Below, piece by piece: positions 48,015 to 57,851 of a DNA stretch of 64,000 nt. The notes beneath the pieces are model-generated. The model worked only from the letters and a program-made list of their open reading frames with translations, was not told where the DNA came from and searched no databases. The stretch's first letter is position 1; each line of letters starts with the position of its first letter. Position numbers and translations under genes: made by a program. Where the stretch lies: NCBI RefSeq assembly GCF_000372825.1, contig NZ_KB910516.1:2459740-2523739 (forward strand), in the 5' to 3' direction. Source of the DNA: Methylobacterium sp. 77 (GTDB taxonomy: Bacteria > Pseudomonadota > Alphaproteobacteria > Rhizobiales > Beijerinckiaceae).

Positions 48015-49328
48015 TCAGGCGGTGACGGGGCGGGGGCCGGCCTGCGCCTCGGAAACCGCGAGGGCTTCAGCGACCACCTTCTTGCGCCACGGCTTGAGGA
48101 CGGCGATGGCGAGGAGGGATGCGAGGATGTTGGCGCCTGCTGCGACGAGGAAGACGCCGTCCCAGCTTCCGGTGCTCTGCTGGAGGTAGTTGGCGACGGG
48201 GACGAGGAGGGCGGCGGTGCCCTTGGCGGTGTAGAGCAGTCCGGCATTGGTGGCGGCGAACTTGGTGCCGAACGTGTCGGTGCAGGTCGAGGGGAAGAGG
48301 GAGTAGATCTCGCCCCAGGCGAAGAAGACGAAGCCCGAGAGCAGCACGAACCACAGCGGGTCATGGCCCCAGAGGTAGAGCATGTAGATGCCGAAGCCTT
48401 CCATGGCGAAGGCGACGAACATGGTGTTCTCGCGGCCGATCTTGTCCGAGACCCAGCCGAAGAACGGGCGGGTCATGCCGTTGAGGACGCGGTCGATGGT
48501 GGCGGCGAAGGTGATCGCGACCATGGTGATGCCCATGATGGTGACGGGCACCTTGTCGACGCCGATATCGGCGGCGATGGGCTTGAGGTTGGCGGTGATC
48601 ATCAGGCCGCCGGCGCCGACGATGACGAACATGAAGTACATCAGCCAGAAGATCGGCTGGCGGGCGACTTCGCCGGGGGTGTAGTTGCGCCGGGTCTGGA
48701 TGATGTTGGCGTTGGCGACGACCTCGGGCACCTGGCCCTTCTTCGGCGAGGCGAAGAAGAAGGCGAGGATGCAGACGACGAGGCCCTGGCCGATACCGAA
48801 GTTGAAGAAGGCGGCCTGGAAGCCGTGATCGGCGATCATCCACTGGATCGGGGCGACGGTGAGCGCCGAGCCGGCGCCGAAGCCGGCGGCGATGATGCCG
48901 GCGGCCAGACCGCGCTTGTCGGGGAACCACTTCAGGGCCGAGCCGACGCAGGTGCCGTAGACGGCGCCGGCGCCGATGCCGGCGATGACCTGGCCGAGAT
49001 AGAACATGTTGAGCGAGGTGGCGTAGGAGTTGATGACCCAGCCGATGCCGCAGAGCAGGCCACCGAACAGGACGACGACCTTCGGGCCGTACTTGTCGAC
49101 GAACCAGCCCTCGATCGGGACGAGCCAGGTCTCGAACAGCACGAACAGGGTGAAGGCCCACTGGATCGCGGCGCGATCGAAACCGAACTTCTTCTGGATG
49201 TCGGGGACGAAGAACGTCCAGCCGTATTGCAGGTTGGCGATCATCACCATGCAGATCACGCCGATCACCAGCTGACCCCAGCGATATCCATCGGATACTC
49301 GCCCAGTCGTCGTTTCCGCCCTCGTCAT
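48015..49328 (-). CDS. oxlT: oxalate/formate MFS antiporter
   Basis: This 437-residue MFS protein has 12 membrane segments. The sequence closely follows OxlT-type transporters: QLVIGVICMVMIANLQYGWTFFVPDIQKKFGFDRAAIQWAFTLFVLFETWLVPIEGWFVDKYGPK, then CGIGWVINSYA, and FVFFAWGEIYSLFPSTCTDTFGTKFAATNAGLLYTAKGTAALLVP. It should exchange external oxalate for internal formate. The start at 49328 has GGAGG upstream. A perfect 7-5-7 operator-like palindrome lies 102 bases before the start. Confidence 0.92.
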   Translation of the reverse strand: MTRAETTTGRVSDGYRWGQLVIGVICMVMIANLQYGWTFFVPDIQKKFGFDRAAIQWAFTLFVLFETWLVPIEGWFVDKYGPKVVVLFGGLLCGIGWVINSYATSLNMFYLGQVIAGIGAGAVYGTCVGSALKWFPDKRGLAAGIIAAGFGAGSALTVAPIQWMIADHGFQAAFFNFGIGQGLVVCILAFFFASPKKGQVPEVVANANIIQTRRNYTPGEVARQPIFWLMYFMFVIVGAGGLMITANLKPIAADIGVDKVPVTIMGITMVAITFAATIDRVLNGMTRPFFGWVSDKIGRENTMFVAFAMEGFGIYMLYLWGHDPLWFVLLSGFVFFAWGEIYSLFPSTCTDTFGTKFAATNAGLLYTAKGTAALLVPVANYLQQSTGSWDGVFLVAAGANILASLLAIAVLKPWRKKVVAEALAVSEAQAGPRPVTA

Positions 49329-50066
49329 TGTTGTCCTCCGGTTTGTTCTGTTGTGCACCAATCGCGGCATCGGGCCGGTTGACCGACCTCAACTCTTATC
49401 GAAAGCCGGCAACTGGTGATGCCGACGTCCTGGTATTTGGAATACCAGCCTCTCTCGTACGTGCTGGCTCGTCAAGGGCGCGATGAAGAAAAATCGATTC
49501 CGCATTGCAGCAAAGAGGGATTAAATTGAAGTTTTCGCTTGAGATTTCAGCATTTAAGACAGGCTCCGCAATAATTGCGGTGTTCTCGATAAATACGCTG
49601 TCGTTTTCCCGGCGTGGCTAGCTCGGCGGCAGACCCCTAGACGTGGCCCTCCCCGCTGTATCGTCTCAAGCCGGGACAGGGATGTTTCTCGCGGGTGAAA
49701 GCAGCAGATAGCTCACCGTGCGCCACCGGTGTGATGTCTCGCTCGATCACCGATGGAAGGCCGAGGAGGACGATCCTCTCCATCGACGCGATGACCGTTA
49801 TGCCTCATGGCTCGCGTCGCGAGGGGTTCGGCGTCAAGCGCCACCGCCTCTCATCGGAAACGGAAGTCTTTCGGCGGATGCCTGCCAGCTCGTGCCGGCA
49901 CCGCATCGGCCTTGCTCGACGAGGGATCGGCCCAGCCGGTTCCTCACTGACCGCGAGCTGCGTCGCGATTGGCGCATTTAGAGCTGTGTTGATTCTCTGT
50001 CCATGAGACTGATGAAGCGCAGCCGGACGCTCGATTCCCGCTGCTGCGCCTCTCCCACCCCCGGTC
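49329..50066. other. intergenic region between oxlT and GntR regulator gene
   Basis: These 738 bases hold the oxlT promoter region, with the operator-like palindrome at 49430-49448 and AT-rich sequence at about 49485-49620. The part from 49650 to 50060 has open frames on both strands, but none has a family feature or ribosome-binding site, so I call no gene. Confidence 0.5.
49430..49448. promoter_or_regulatory. GntR-type operator candidate B (perfect)
   Basis: CTGGTATTTGGAATACCAG is a perfect palindrome with 7-base arms and a 5-base centre, 102 bases upstream of the oxlT start. It shares TGGTATTTGG-AT-CCA with sites A and C. Confidence 0.78.
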
Positions 50067-50759
50067 TCAGTCGAGATAGTCGCCGTATTTTTCCACATGG
50101 CTGGCCAGTCCGAGGCCGTGCTCGCGCACGAGGCGTTCGGCGAGGTCCGCGTCGCGTGCTTCGAGCGCCTTGATGATCGCCACGTGTTCCTTGATGGAAT
50201 TGGCGGCGCGTTCACCCTGGCGAAGGGCGGTGTTGCGGATCCCGCGGACATGCATCAGCAGGTTGCTGGTGATGTCCTTGATCACGTCGCACTGGCCGAG
50301 CGAAATGATCTTCTGATGGAAGCGGATATTGGCCTCCGAGTATTCGTCGAGATGATCCGACGGGCGGCCCTCGTAGAATTCGGGGAAATGCTCGCGCAGG
50401 CAATGAAGCTGTTCATCGGTGGCGTTCAAGCAGGCGAGGCGCGCCGCCATGCTCTCCAGGGCCGACCAGGCCTGGATCATGCTGACGATCTCCTTCTTCG
50501 ACTTCTTGATGACGAAGACGCCGCGCCGGGCCTCGAACCGGACGAACCCTTCCTGCTCGAGGACCGTGAGGGCCTCGCGGACCGGCGTGCGGCTGACGCC
50601 GAGATTCAGGGACAGCTTTCGCTCGTCGAGCCGAACCTCCTCGCGCTGGCTGTAGATATTCATATTGGTGATCGCTTCTTTGAGCGCATCATAAGCAAGG
50701 GCACGCAAGCTCGAAGTCGCAACGATAGGCTTTACCTGAAACGTGTCGGTTTTAACCAT
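50067..50759 (-). CDS. GntR-family (FCD) transcriptional regulator
   Basis: This 230-residue regulator has a GntR winged helix (about 18-85: LRALAYDALKEAITNM, LDERKLSLNLGVSRTPVREALTVLEQEGFVRFEARRGVFV) and an all-helical FCD ligand domain (about 95-220). The FCD metal-type histidines are in ANIRFHQKII, and further in KEHVAIIKALEARDADLAERLVREH. FCD regulators bind small carboxylates or CoA-related metabolites, and TGG-N4-CCA type operators are typical. It lies between oxlT and oxc, so an oxalate or formyl/oxalyl-CoA effector is a fair inference. A degenerate operator copy lies just upstream (50809-50825). Confidence 0.9.
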   Translation of the reverse strand: MVKTDTFQVKPIVATSSLRALAYDALKEAITNMNIYSQREEVRLDERKLSLNLGVSRTPVREALTVLEQEGFVRFEARRGVFVIKKSKKEIVSMIQAWSALESMAARLACLNATDEQLHCLREHFPEFYEGRPSDHLDEYSEANIRFHQKIISLGQCDVIKDITSNLLMHVRGIRNTALRQGERAANSIKEHVAIIKALEARDADLAERLVREHGLGLASHVEKYGDYLD

Positions 50760-51572
50760 CTGGGGGCACCTGGAACGCGTCTAACTCGCACGCATGGTCG
50801 AGCACATATGGTGTGAAGTATGCCGAAGCCGCCTTTGAAATACAAGGAACGCCTCGGCTCTGAAAAGTGGCTCTACACAAGAATAGCAAGTCCGATGTTG
50901 TCGCACTGGTAGAAGCAACCGGTCTGCTTCCGCACGTGGTGCAAGCAGGCATCATCCATCCCGTCGTGTGATTCATCGATCCCGCTTCCGGACGAGCCCG
51001 CGCGGATCGGCAAGATGGTGCAAATCCGATTGACACTTGGTATTTGGTATGCCACCAATCGATAGGTCGTCACCAAGTGCTTCGGGGGTGGCTGATGGGT
51101 CTGGCAGAGGTAAGCGAGGCTATCAACCGGGTCCGAAGGGCGAAAGCGACGGGTGCCGTGCACCAGGGCAGGAACGAGAGCTGCATTATAACTCAGACGT
51201 GAGTCGCAGCGCTTCGGCGAAGGCGATTTCGGTACCCGGACGGTCACGACACCGGCTCTACTTGACGTGGTCATAAATTTTTGGATCCGCGAAAAGAAAA
51301 ATGCGGGTTTATCGTGAGGAAGCGGCAATGAACGTCCTCCGCGCTCGTCTCTGCCCCGGTCGATCGGGGCCGTCGCCGGGATCGTAGCGCGGTCGCCGCA
51401 CGAGATTTCAGGCTGGATCGCGCCTCCGGCCCATCGAAATCGCTCCTGGGCCGACGCCGCCTTCCAGGCCCGCGCCGACCGAGAGCCGCATTACCGGTCC
51501 GCATGCCGAGCGGGCCGTCCATCAGAACGAAACGTCCAGAACAAAACGTCAAAAAATCAGGGAGAGAACACG
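50760..51572. other. divergent control region between GntR gene and oxc
   Basis: These 813 bases hold operator-like site C at 51037-51055 and a degenerate one, TGGTGTGAAGTATGCCG, at 50809-50825, 50 bases upstream of the regulator gene. No convincing gene is seen on either strand. The distance from site C to the oxc start is 517 bases, so oxc either has a long leader or a second promoter closer to it. Confidence 0.5.
51037..51055 (+). promoter_or_regulatory. GntR-type operator candidate C
   Basis: TTGGTATTTGGTATGCCAC; its first 18 bases are identical to site A in the opposite orientation. It lies between the divergent GntR regulator and oxc genes. Confidence 0.72.
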
Positions 51573-53309
51573 ATGTCCGCTTTGGCTCAGAGAACCGATG
51601 TCGACGTTGCGGCGGAGCCGGAACTCACCGATGGCTTTCATCTCGTCATCGACGCGCTCAAGCTCAACGACATCACCACGATCTACGGCGTGCCCGGCAT
51701 TCCGATCACCGATCTCGGCCGCCTCGCCCAGGCAGCGGGCATGCGCGTCATCTCCTTCCGCCATGAGCAGCATGCCGGCAACGCTGCCGCCATCGCCGGC
51801 TTCCTCACCAAGAAGCCCGGCATCTGTCTCACGGTCTCGGCGCCCGGCTTTCTCAACGGCCTGACGGCTTTGGCCAACGCCACCACCAACTGCTTCCCGA
51901 TGATCCTCATCTCCGGCTCGTCCGAGCGCGAGATCGTCGATCTGCAGCAGGGCGATTACGAGGAGATGGACCAGCTCGCCATCGCCAAGCCCCTGTGCAA
52001 GGCGGCCTTCCGCGTGCTGCACGCCGCCGATATCGGCATCGCCGTCGCCCGCGCCATCCGCGCCGCCGTCTCCGGCCGTCCGGGCGGCGTCTATCTCGAT
52101 TTGCCCGCCAAGCTGTTCTCGCAGGTGATGGAAGCCGAAGCCGGCGCGAAGTCGCTGGTGAAGGTCATCGACGCGGCGCCCGCCCAGCTGCCGGCTCCCT
52201 CCGCGATCAAGCGCGCCCTGGACGTCCTGAAGACCGCCAAGCGCCCCCTCATCGTGCTCGGCAAGGGCGCGGCCTATGCCCAGGCCGATGACGAGGTTCG
52301 TGCCCTGGTGGAGACGAGCGGCATCCCCTACGTGCCGATGAGCATGGCCAAGGGCCTCCTGCCCGACAACCATCCGCAATCGGCCGGAGCGGCGCGCTCG
52401 CTGGTCCTGAAGGATGCCGACGTGGTGCTGCTGGTGGGTGCGCGCCTCAACTGGCTGCTCTCCCACGGCAAGGGCAAGACCTGGGGCGCTCCCGGCTCGA
52501 AGAAGTTCATCCAGATCGACATCGAGCCGAAGGAAATGGATTCTAACGTCGAGATCGTCGCGCCGATCGTCGGCGATATCGGCTCCTGCGTCACCGCCTT
52601 GCTCGACGGCATGAAGAGCGGCTGGCAGGTCCCGCCCGCATCCTGGACCGATGCGATCTCCGCCAAGAAGGAGGAGAACCTCGCCAAGATGGCGTCGAAG
52701 CTGCGCAAGAACTCGACGCCGATGGACTTCCACGGTGCGCTGGGCGCGCTGAAGACCATCATCGCGGAACGGCCCGACGCCATCCTCGTCAACGAGGGCG
52801 CCAACACCCTCGATCTCGCCCGCGGCATCATCGACATGTATCAGCCGCGCAAGCGTCTCGATGTCGGCACCTGGGGCATCATGGGCATCGGCATGGGCTT
52901 TGCCATCGCCGCCGCCGTCGAGACGGGCAAGCCCGTCCTCGCGGTCGAGGGCGACAGCGCCTTCGGTTTCTCCGGCATGGAGGTGGAGACCATCTGCCGC
53001 TACAACCTGCCGGTCTGCATCGTCGTGTTCAACAACAACGGCATCTATCGCGGCACCGACATCGACCCGACCGGCCGCGATCCCGGCACCACGGTGTTCG
53101 TCAGGGATTCCCGCTACGACCGGATGATGGAGGCCTTCGGCGGCGTCGGCGTCAACGCGACCACGCCGGACGAACTCTCCCAGGCCGTAAATGCGGCGAT
53201 GGATTCCGGCCGCCCGACGCTCATCAACGCGGTGATCGACCCCCAGGCCGGCACCGAGAGCGGCAATATCGGCAGTCTCAACCCGCAGAGCGTGGTGAAG
53301 AAGAAGTAG
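51573..53309 (+). CDS. oxc: oxalyl-CoA decarboxylase
   Basis: This 578-residue thiamine-diphosphate enzyme splits oxalyl-CoA to formyl-CoA and CO2. The catalytic glutamate is in [21 protein letters not shown] (Glu65), the central domain carries [15 protein letters not shown], and the cofactor motif is [17 protein letters not shown] (460-462) with NNN at 487-489. The N-terminal part [27 protein letters not shown] is typical of Oxc. CAGGGAGAG lies before the ATG. The second frc gene follows after 93 bases with a hairpin between. Confidence 0.96.
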   Translation: MSALAQRTDVDVAAEPELTDGFHLVIDALKLNDITTIYGVPGIPITDLGRLAQAAGMRVISFRHEQHAGNAAAIAGFLTKKPGICLTVSAPGFLNGLTALANATTNCFPMILISGSSEREIVDLQQGDYEEMDQLAIAKPLCKAAFRVLHAADIGIAVARAIRAAVSGRPGGVYLDLPAKLFSQVMEAEAGAKSLVKVIDAAPAQLPAPSAIKRALDVLKTAKRPLIVLGKGAAYAQADDEVRALVETSGIPYVPMSMAKGLLPDNHPQSAGAARSLVLKDADVVLLVGARLNWLLSHGKGKTWGAPGSKKFIQIDIEPKEMDSNVEIVAPIVGDIGSCVTALLDGMKSGWQVPPASWTDAISAKKEENLAKMASKLRKNSTPMDFHGALGALKTIIAERPDAILVNEGANTLDLARGIIDMYQPRKRLDVGTWGIMGIGMGFAIAAAVETGKPVLAVEGDSAFGFSGMEVETICRYNLPVCIVVFNNNGIYRGTDIDPTGRDPGTTVFVRDSRYDRMMEAFGGVGVNATTPDELSQAVNAAMDSGRPTLINAVIDPQAGTESGNIGSLNPQSVVKKK

Positions 53310-53325
53310 GTCGCGTCCGGGCGCC

Positions 53326-53360
53326 CGCCGGCTCTCGCGCGAGATGCGTGAGAGCCGGCG
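53326..53360 (+). terminator. hairpin between oxc and second frc
   Basis: CGCCGGCTCTC and GAGAGCCGGCG make a perfect 11-bp stem, 17 bases after the oxc stop. There is no T-run, so it may weaken read-through or protect the oxc mRNA end rather than stop transcription fully. Confidence 0.55.
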
Positions 53361-53402
53361 GCGCTCGCCTCCACCGAACATCCTTCAACTCGGATCAAGC
53401 CC

Positions 53403-54677
53403 ATGAATGCCCTCGAAGGCGTGAAGATCCTCGACTTCACCCATGTCCAATCGGGACCGACCTGCACCCAGCTCCTGGCCTGGTTCGGCGCGGACGTCAT
53501 CAAGGTCGAGCGTCCGGGAATCGGCGACGCCACGCGTCAGCAGCTTCAGGACATTCCGGATGTGGACAGCCTCTATTTCACGATGCTGAACCACAACAAG
53601 CGTTCGATCACCCTCGACACCAAGAACCCCAAGGGGATCGAGGTGATGTGGCGCCTGGTGAAGGAATGCGATGTCCTGGTGGAGAATTTCGCCCCCGGCG
53701 CGCTCGACCGGATGGGCCTCACCTGGGAAGCGATCCAGGCCGCCAATCCGCGCATGATCCTCGCCTCGGTGAAGGGTTTCGGTCCGGGCGCCTACGAGAA
53801 CTGCAAGGTCTACGAGAACGTGGCCCAATGCGTCGGCGGCGCGGCCTCGACCACGGGGTTTCGCACCGACATCCCGATGGTGTCGGGAGCCCAGATCGGC
53901 GATTCCGGAACCGGCCTCCACCTCGCCCTCGGCATCGTGACCGCCCTGTACCAGCGGACCCATTCGGGTCTCGGGCAGCGGGTCGATTGCGCCATGCAGG
54001 ACGGTGTCCTCAACCTGTGTCGGGTGAAGCTGCGCGACCAGCAGCGGCTCGAACGGGGGCCGCTCAAGGAATACAGCCAATACGGCGAGGGCATCGGTTT
54101 CGGCGATTCGGTGCCGCGTGCCGGCAACGATTCAGGTGGAGGGCAACCGGGCCGCATCCTGAAATGCAAGGGCTGGGAGACCGATCCCAACGCCTACATC
54201 TATTTCATCGCCCAGGGCGCGGCCTGGGAGCCGATCTGCGACGTCATCGGCGAGCCGACCTGGAAGACGGATCCCGATTACGCAACGCCGAAGGGGCGGC
54301 TTCCCCATCTCAACGAGATCTTCACGCGGGTCGAAGCCTGGACCATGTCCAAGACCAAGTTTGAGGCGATGGAGATCCTCAACGCGCTGCACGTCCCGTG
54401 CGGACCGATCCTGTCGATGAAAGAGATCGCCGAGGACGAATCGCTGCGGAAATCCGGCACGGTGGTCGAGGTCGACCATCCCGAGCGCGGCAAATACTTG
54501 ACCGTGGGCAACCCGATCCGGCTTTCGGCCAGCCAAGTCGAGGTCAAGCGTTCGCCATTGCTTGGCGAGCATACCGAAGAAATCCTGCGCGACGTCCTCG
54601 GTTACTCCGAGAACGACCGGCTCAAAATCTCGGAATCAGGGGCGATAGGCGCGATCCAGAGGATCGCCGCCGAATAA
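53403..54677 (+). CDS. second, divergent formyl-CoA transferase-like protein
   Basis: This 424-residue class III CoA-transferase is a paralogue of the frc product at 43 kb (shared [37 protein letters not shown]). The catalytic aspartate is kept (Asp167 in [11 protein letters not shown]). It differs at places that shape the active site: the loop reads GNDSGGGQP (241-249), with Ser for the first glycine of the GGGGQ loop, WDGPP is replaced by RTDIP, and the C-terminal tail is longer ([16 protein letters not shown]). Next to oxc, it is either the true oxalate partner or uses another acid. Gene symbol left open for this reason. Confidence 0.87.
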   Translation: MNALEGVKILDFTHVQSGPTCTQLLAWFGADVIKVERPGIGDATRQQLQDIPDVDSLYFTMLNHNKRSITLDTKNPKGIEVMWRLVKECDVLVENFAPGALDRMGLTWEAIQAANPRMILASVKGFGPGAYENCKVYENVAQCVGGAASTTGFRTDIPMVSGAQIGDSGTGLHLALGIVTALYQRTHSGLGQRVDCAMQDGVLNLCRVKLRDQQRLERGPLKEYSQYGEGIGFGDSVPRAGNDSGGGQPGRILKCKGWETDPNAYIYFIAQGAAWEPICDVIGEPTWKTDPDYATPKGRLPHLNEIFTRVEAWTMSKTKFEAMEILNALHVPCGPILSMKEIAEDESLRKSGTVVEVDHPERGKYLTVGNPIRLSASQVEVKRSPLLGEHTEEILRDVLGYSENDRLKISESGAIGAIQRIAAE

Positions 54678-54827
54678 TCAGCCCTTGAACGACGCGCGAG
54701 CCGGGTGTCTCGGCATCCCGGTTCTTGCGCACGACGTGAACCTCCCGACTTGGCGCGGTATCGGCCAAAGGCCCGGTACCGCGCTCTTTCCGGTGGAGGA
54801 CGGATCGACGTCGCAGTGCCGGCTCGA

Positions 54828-54989
54828 TCAGGCGATGCCGGTGAAGCGGCCAGCCGAACCCGGCAGGTAATCGCGGCTCTCGGAGCGGCTCTTTTCGGCG
54901 CGGACCGAAAGGAGATCGGCGGCCTTCACGACGAGGAGCACCTGAAGAGCGATCATGCAGAGGACGGCGGCGAGGATGGTGACGAGCAT
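54828..54989 (-). CDS. very small membrane protein
   Basis: From the ATG at 54989 (GGGAG upstream) this is a 53-residue protein: one hydrophobic segment MLVTILAAVLCMIALQVLLVV followed by a charged tail KAADLLSVRAEKSRSESRDYLPG. It is the last of four minus-strand genes starting at the CBS gene but separated from the P-loop gene by about 300 bases. Family unknown. Confidence 0.5.
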   Translation of the reverse strand: MLVTILAAVLCMIALQVLLVVKAADLLSVRAEKSRSESRDYLPGSAGRFTGIA

Positions 54990-55291
54990 GGTGGGCTCCC
55001 GGTGACGTGTTGCACCGCATTCATGCCGCACCGCAGCAAAAGTTGATATACCACATTCCATCGACCAGGCATTCCGTCATTGCATGTCACGAGCCTTTCC
55101 AGCAGCCGGCCAGCGCTGAGCGCATCCGAGAGCAGGGCTGAGAATCCATTCTTGTTCATCGACTTAGCCGATGCGGACACGATCGCGCCTCGATTCGGCG
55201 CGCGGTCTCGGCCCGGTGACCGCTCGATAGGCGGCCTGCGAAAATCGTTCGTGCGAAGTCGGGAGAAACGGAGGTCGCGTTCGCGTTGGAC
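54990..55291. other. intergenic region before the small membrane protein gene
   Basis: About 300 bases without a credible gene on either strand; it should contain the promoter of the small membrane protein gene. No repeat or hairpin stands out. Confidence 0.45.
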
Positions 55292-57163
55292 TCAGCCTGA
55301 GACCGAGCCGCCCCAACGACCCAAGGTCTGAGCCTCGTCCGGCCGAAGCTGCTCATCCGGCTGGGGAACACCCAGCCCAGACCCGGATGCATCGATTCCC
55401 GATGCGCCCATTCCCGCTACCCCCATTCCCACTACACCCATGGCCGACAAGGCGGCCTGCAGGTCGGAATCCTCCACCGCCCGCGCGATGACCTCCGCCG
55501 CCAGACCGGTCAGGCGACCCCGATCCACGCGGGCATAGACGCGGCCCGTCTCATGATCGGCGAAACGGATCGTCGTCATCCGGCGGACGCAGTCGCGCAG
55601 GAAGCTCATGTTCTGCCGGGGCTCCATCGAGCCGGCATCGGCATAGACTTCGTCGGCCGATCGCGCGGCGATGTCGATCCGACGATACCTGTCGATGTCG
55701 AAGATGAACTTCAGGTCGAGGATGTTCATCGTGCCGTTGACGCCGAATGCGATCGTCCTCGGCCGCTCGCCCTCGGGCACGCTGTTGTCGAGAAACTCGA
55801 AATGCACTTCCTTGTCGGATCGCAGAGCCCAGGTGAAGAACAGTCGCGGCATCCCGGTATAGGCCTCGACGTTATGGGCCAGCAGATCCTCCACCGCCTT
55901 GTAGCGGCCGAATTGTTCGCCGCGCTTCCACGCCCGCTCCACGGTCGCGTCCGGCGGGGTGATCATGAACTGCATGTAGACCCGGTGACCGAAGCGGGTG
56001 AGCAACTGGCTCCCGGTCTCGGCGCCGGGATCCACCGCGAAGCTGTCGAAGCGGAACCGATCGATGAGGAGATGCGAGATGCGCCCCTCGGCGGCCTTCA
56101 CCGCCATGTGCCGGTCGAGCTTGCGGTCGATGATCTCGACTTCGTGGCCGGTCAGCGTCCCGGCATAGCGCCGCGCCTGCCCGAGACTGTCGTAATCGAG
56201 CAGGAACTTGCGCCAGACATCGGGGGTGATCACCGCGAAATCCGACCAGTGGAGGCCCAACTCCCCGGCTAGAGCGCGCTGATAGGGCCGGATCGTGCTC
56301 TTGCCCGAGGCCGATGCGCCCTTGACGTTCATGATCACGGGATGCGCCTGGGCATTCAGCCGATGATAGCCCTCGCGGACGACGACGTCGCGGAACAGGG
56401 GCTCGATCCTCTCGCCGATCCGGCTGCTGCCGTACTGATTCGAGACCAGCGTGCAGGCGAGATGGGACAGAAGTGCCTTGTCACGAATGAGGAAACCGCG
56501 CCGGCTGATCATGCTGGTTACGACGGCCCGCAAGGCCGCACAGGCTGCCGATTCCAGGGATTCGACAGGCTTCGTGCAGCGTTCCTGCCAGGCGTCGAGA
56601 CGCTGGAGCACCAGATCCTCGGTCGTGCCGGACACCTCGCGGCGTCTTGCCGGTTCTTGCCTGCCGAACAGGGCCTGCCAGAGGGAAGGCCGTTCCCGAG
56701 CGACTTCGGCCGGAGGCCGACCGCCCAGCATCTCCGAGAGTTCGCGATCGAGGATCAGCGCCGCATCGCGGCGAATGTCGTCGAGCAGGATCGAGAGGTC
56801 GTGCGCATGGGATGCGATCCCGTCACGCAGGATGGTGCTGACGATCGCACGGAAGTTGACGCCGAGATCGCCGTAGGTCCGGCCGACCGGGACCGACAGG
56901 TCGGCCATGACGCGGATCAGCACTTCATGGACGACGAGCCGCTGAACCCGGAACCGCACCACGCTGGTGAGGGGAAGCCCGCTGGCGTCGCTCATCTCGC
57001 GGGCGGCATCGAGCCCGGTCTCGATGTTCTCCGGCCTGAAGACCGTCGCTAACGGGAGGAAGCCCCTGGGCAGGCTCGATTCCAGCCCCGGATTCCAGGG
57101 GCCGAAATCCGGCGACGGGAGCGGCGCGACGGTTCGTGTGGCGTCGCAATTCAGGATCGACAT
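55292..57163 (-). CDS. large P-loop protein, zeta-toxin/kinase-like core, unknown function
   Basis: This 623-residue soluble protein has a long helical N-terminal region (about 45-270) with no recognised domain. It is followed by a P-loop domain with Walker A GASASGKST (282-290), preceded by a strand HPVIMNV, and followed by FAVITPDVWRKFLLDYDSLG, where the Asp315 position resembles that of zeta-toxin or small-molecule kinases. Further conserved-looking parts are ISHLLIDRFRFDS (365-374), YMQFMITPPDATVERAWKRGEQFGRYK (397-422) and FEFLDNSVPEGERPRTIAFG. The end is odd: MGVVGMGVAGMGASGIDASGSG (575-596), a Met-Gly-Val/Ala repeat, then a loose tail. Probably an ATP-dependent kinase; substrate unknown. 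Confidence 0.75.
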   Translation of the reverse strand: MSILNCDATRTVAPLPSPDFGPWNPGLESSLPRGFLPLATVFRPENIETGLDAAREMSDASGLPLTSVVRFRVQRLVVHEVLIRVMADLSVPVGRTYGDLGVNFRAIVSTILRDGIASHAHDLSILLDDIRRDAALILDRELSEMLGGRPPAEVARERPSLWQALFGRQEPARRREVSGTTEDLVLQRLDAWQERCTKPVESLESAACAALRAVVTSMISRRGFLIRDKALLSHLACTLVSNQYGSSRIGERIEPLFRDVVVREGYHRLNAQAHPVIMNVKGASASGKSTIRPYQRALAGELGLHWSDFAVITPDVWRKFLLDYDSLGQARRYAGTLTGHEVEIIDRKLDRHMAVKAAEGRISHLLIDRFRFDSFAVDPGAETGSQLLTRFGHRVYMQFMITPPDATVERAWKRGEQFGRYKAVEDLLAHNVEAYTGMPRLFFTWALRSDKEVHFEFLDNSVPEGERPRTIAFGVNGTMNILDLKFIFDIDRYRRIDIAARSADEVYADAGSMEPRQNMSFLRDCVRRMTTIRFADHETGRVYARVDRGRLTGLAAEVIARAVEDSDLQAALSAMGVVGMGVAGMGASGIDASGSGLGVPQPDEQLRPDEAQTLGRWGGSVSG

Positions 57164-57239
57164 GGCCCGCCGCTCCGGAACTCAGCGCCTTCGAGAGAGA
57201 CCAGGCGGCGTGATCGACAGGCGCACTCTTCGCCCGGCT

Positions 57240-57521
57240 TCAGGCGACGGCCGCCTCGTCGATGGCCTCGAGCCGCAGCTGGTAGCGGTCGCCCCAGAGA
57301 ACCTCGGCCTTCTCGTACCAATCCGCGTTGAAGAACAGCTTGGCGCAGAATTCGCTCTGCCAGATGCAGACGGCGATGATCCTCGAATCGATCACCTTCA
57401 CGTGGCGGCTGATGAGCCCGCGCGTGATGCCCGCCGAGGGACACATATCCATGCTGGTCATCCCGTAGGCGGATTCACCGCTGAAGATGACGGGGCATTC
57501 GAGAATGGCCAAGTACCGCAT
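57240..57521 (-). CDS. small protein, possible dimeric alpha/beta-barrel (YdhR/ABM-like)
   Basis: The 93-residue protein starts MRYLAILECPVIF and has the order beta-(loop)-helix-beta-beta-helix (GITRGLISRHVKVIDSRIIAVCIWQSEFCAKLFFNADWYEKAEVLWG). This resembles YdhR-type or ABM-type dimeric barrels, in which a strand with a Trp ends in 'W-S-..A..FF...W'. The likeness is at fold level only. An in-frame ATG at 57575 would add 18 unconserved residues. The gene is 76 bases before the P-loop gene and may be in its operon. Confidence 0.55.
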   Translation of the reverse strand: MRYLAILECPVIFSGESAYGMTSMDMCPSAGITRGLISRHVKVIDSRIIAVCIWQSEFCAKLFFNADWYEKAEVLWGDRYQLRLEAIDEAAVA

Positions 57522-57851
57522 TGCTGCCAACCCTGTTGGCCACGTGCCGCGCATCGTCGATCTCTCGTCCGACATGAGCGGCCCCGCGGCGTCTCCCTGC
57601 TGCGATACCGAGCTTGAATCGCGCCTTCAGGCGAAGGACGAAGCGCCGAGGTACCTTGGAGAAATTTTGAATGCAAAATGGGTTCGGGTCAATGATGACA
57701 GGCCGAATATCTCATTTTGCGTTTGCGCCATCGATTTATTGCGATGCAATACTAGCAAAGACATGTCGATTGCGCGTCATTTACTTTTCATCGCCAGCCA
57801 TCACAACCGGAGGAAGTATCCCTGTCCGACCCGCCGGCCACCCATCGGGCG
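57522..57851. other. intergenic region between CBS gene and small barrel-like gene
   Basis: About 330 bases with an AT-rich part (about 57640-57800) that stands out locally. No credible gene; possibly the promoter region of the barrel-like and P-loop genes. Confidence 0.45.

Noticed and set aside
49695..50006. Small frames between oxlT and the GntR gene
   Set aside because: No ribosome-binding site, motif or consistent codon use on either strand.
50873..51328. 151-codon minus-strand frame in the oxc control region
   Set aside because: No domain, no good start, and it contains the operator-like site C.
54690..54730. Possible hairpin after the second frc gene
   Set aside because: Only 5-6 bp of stem with a long loop and no T-run.
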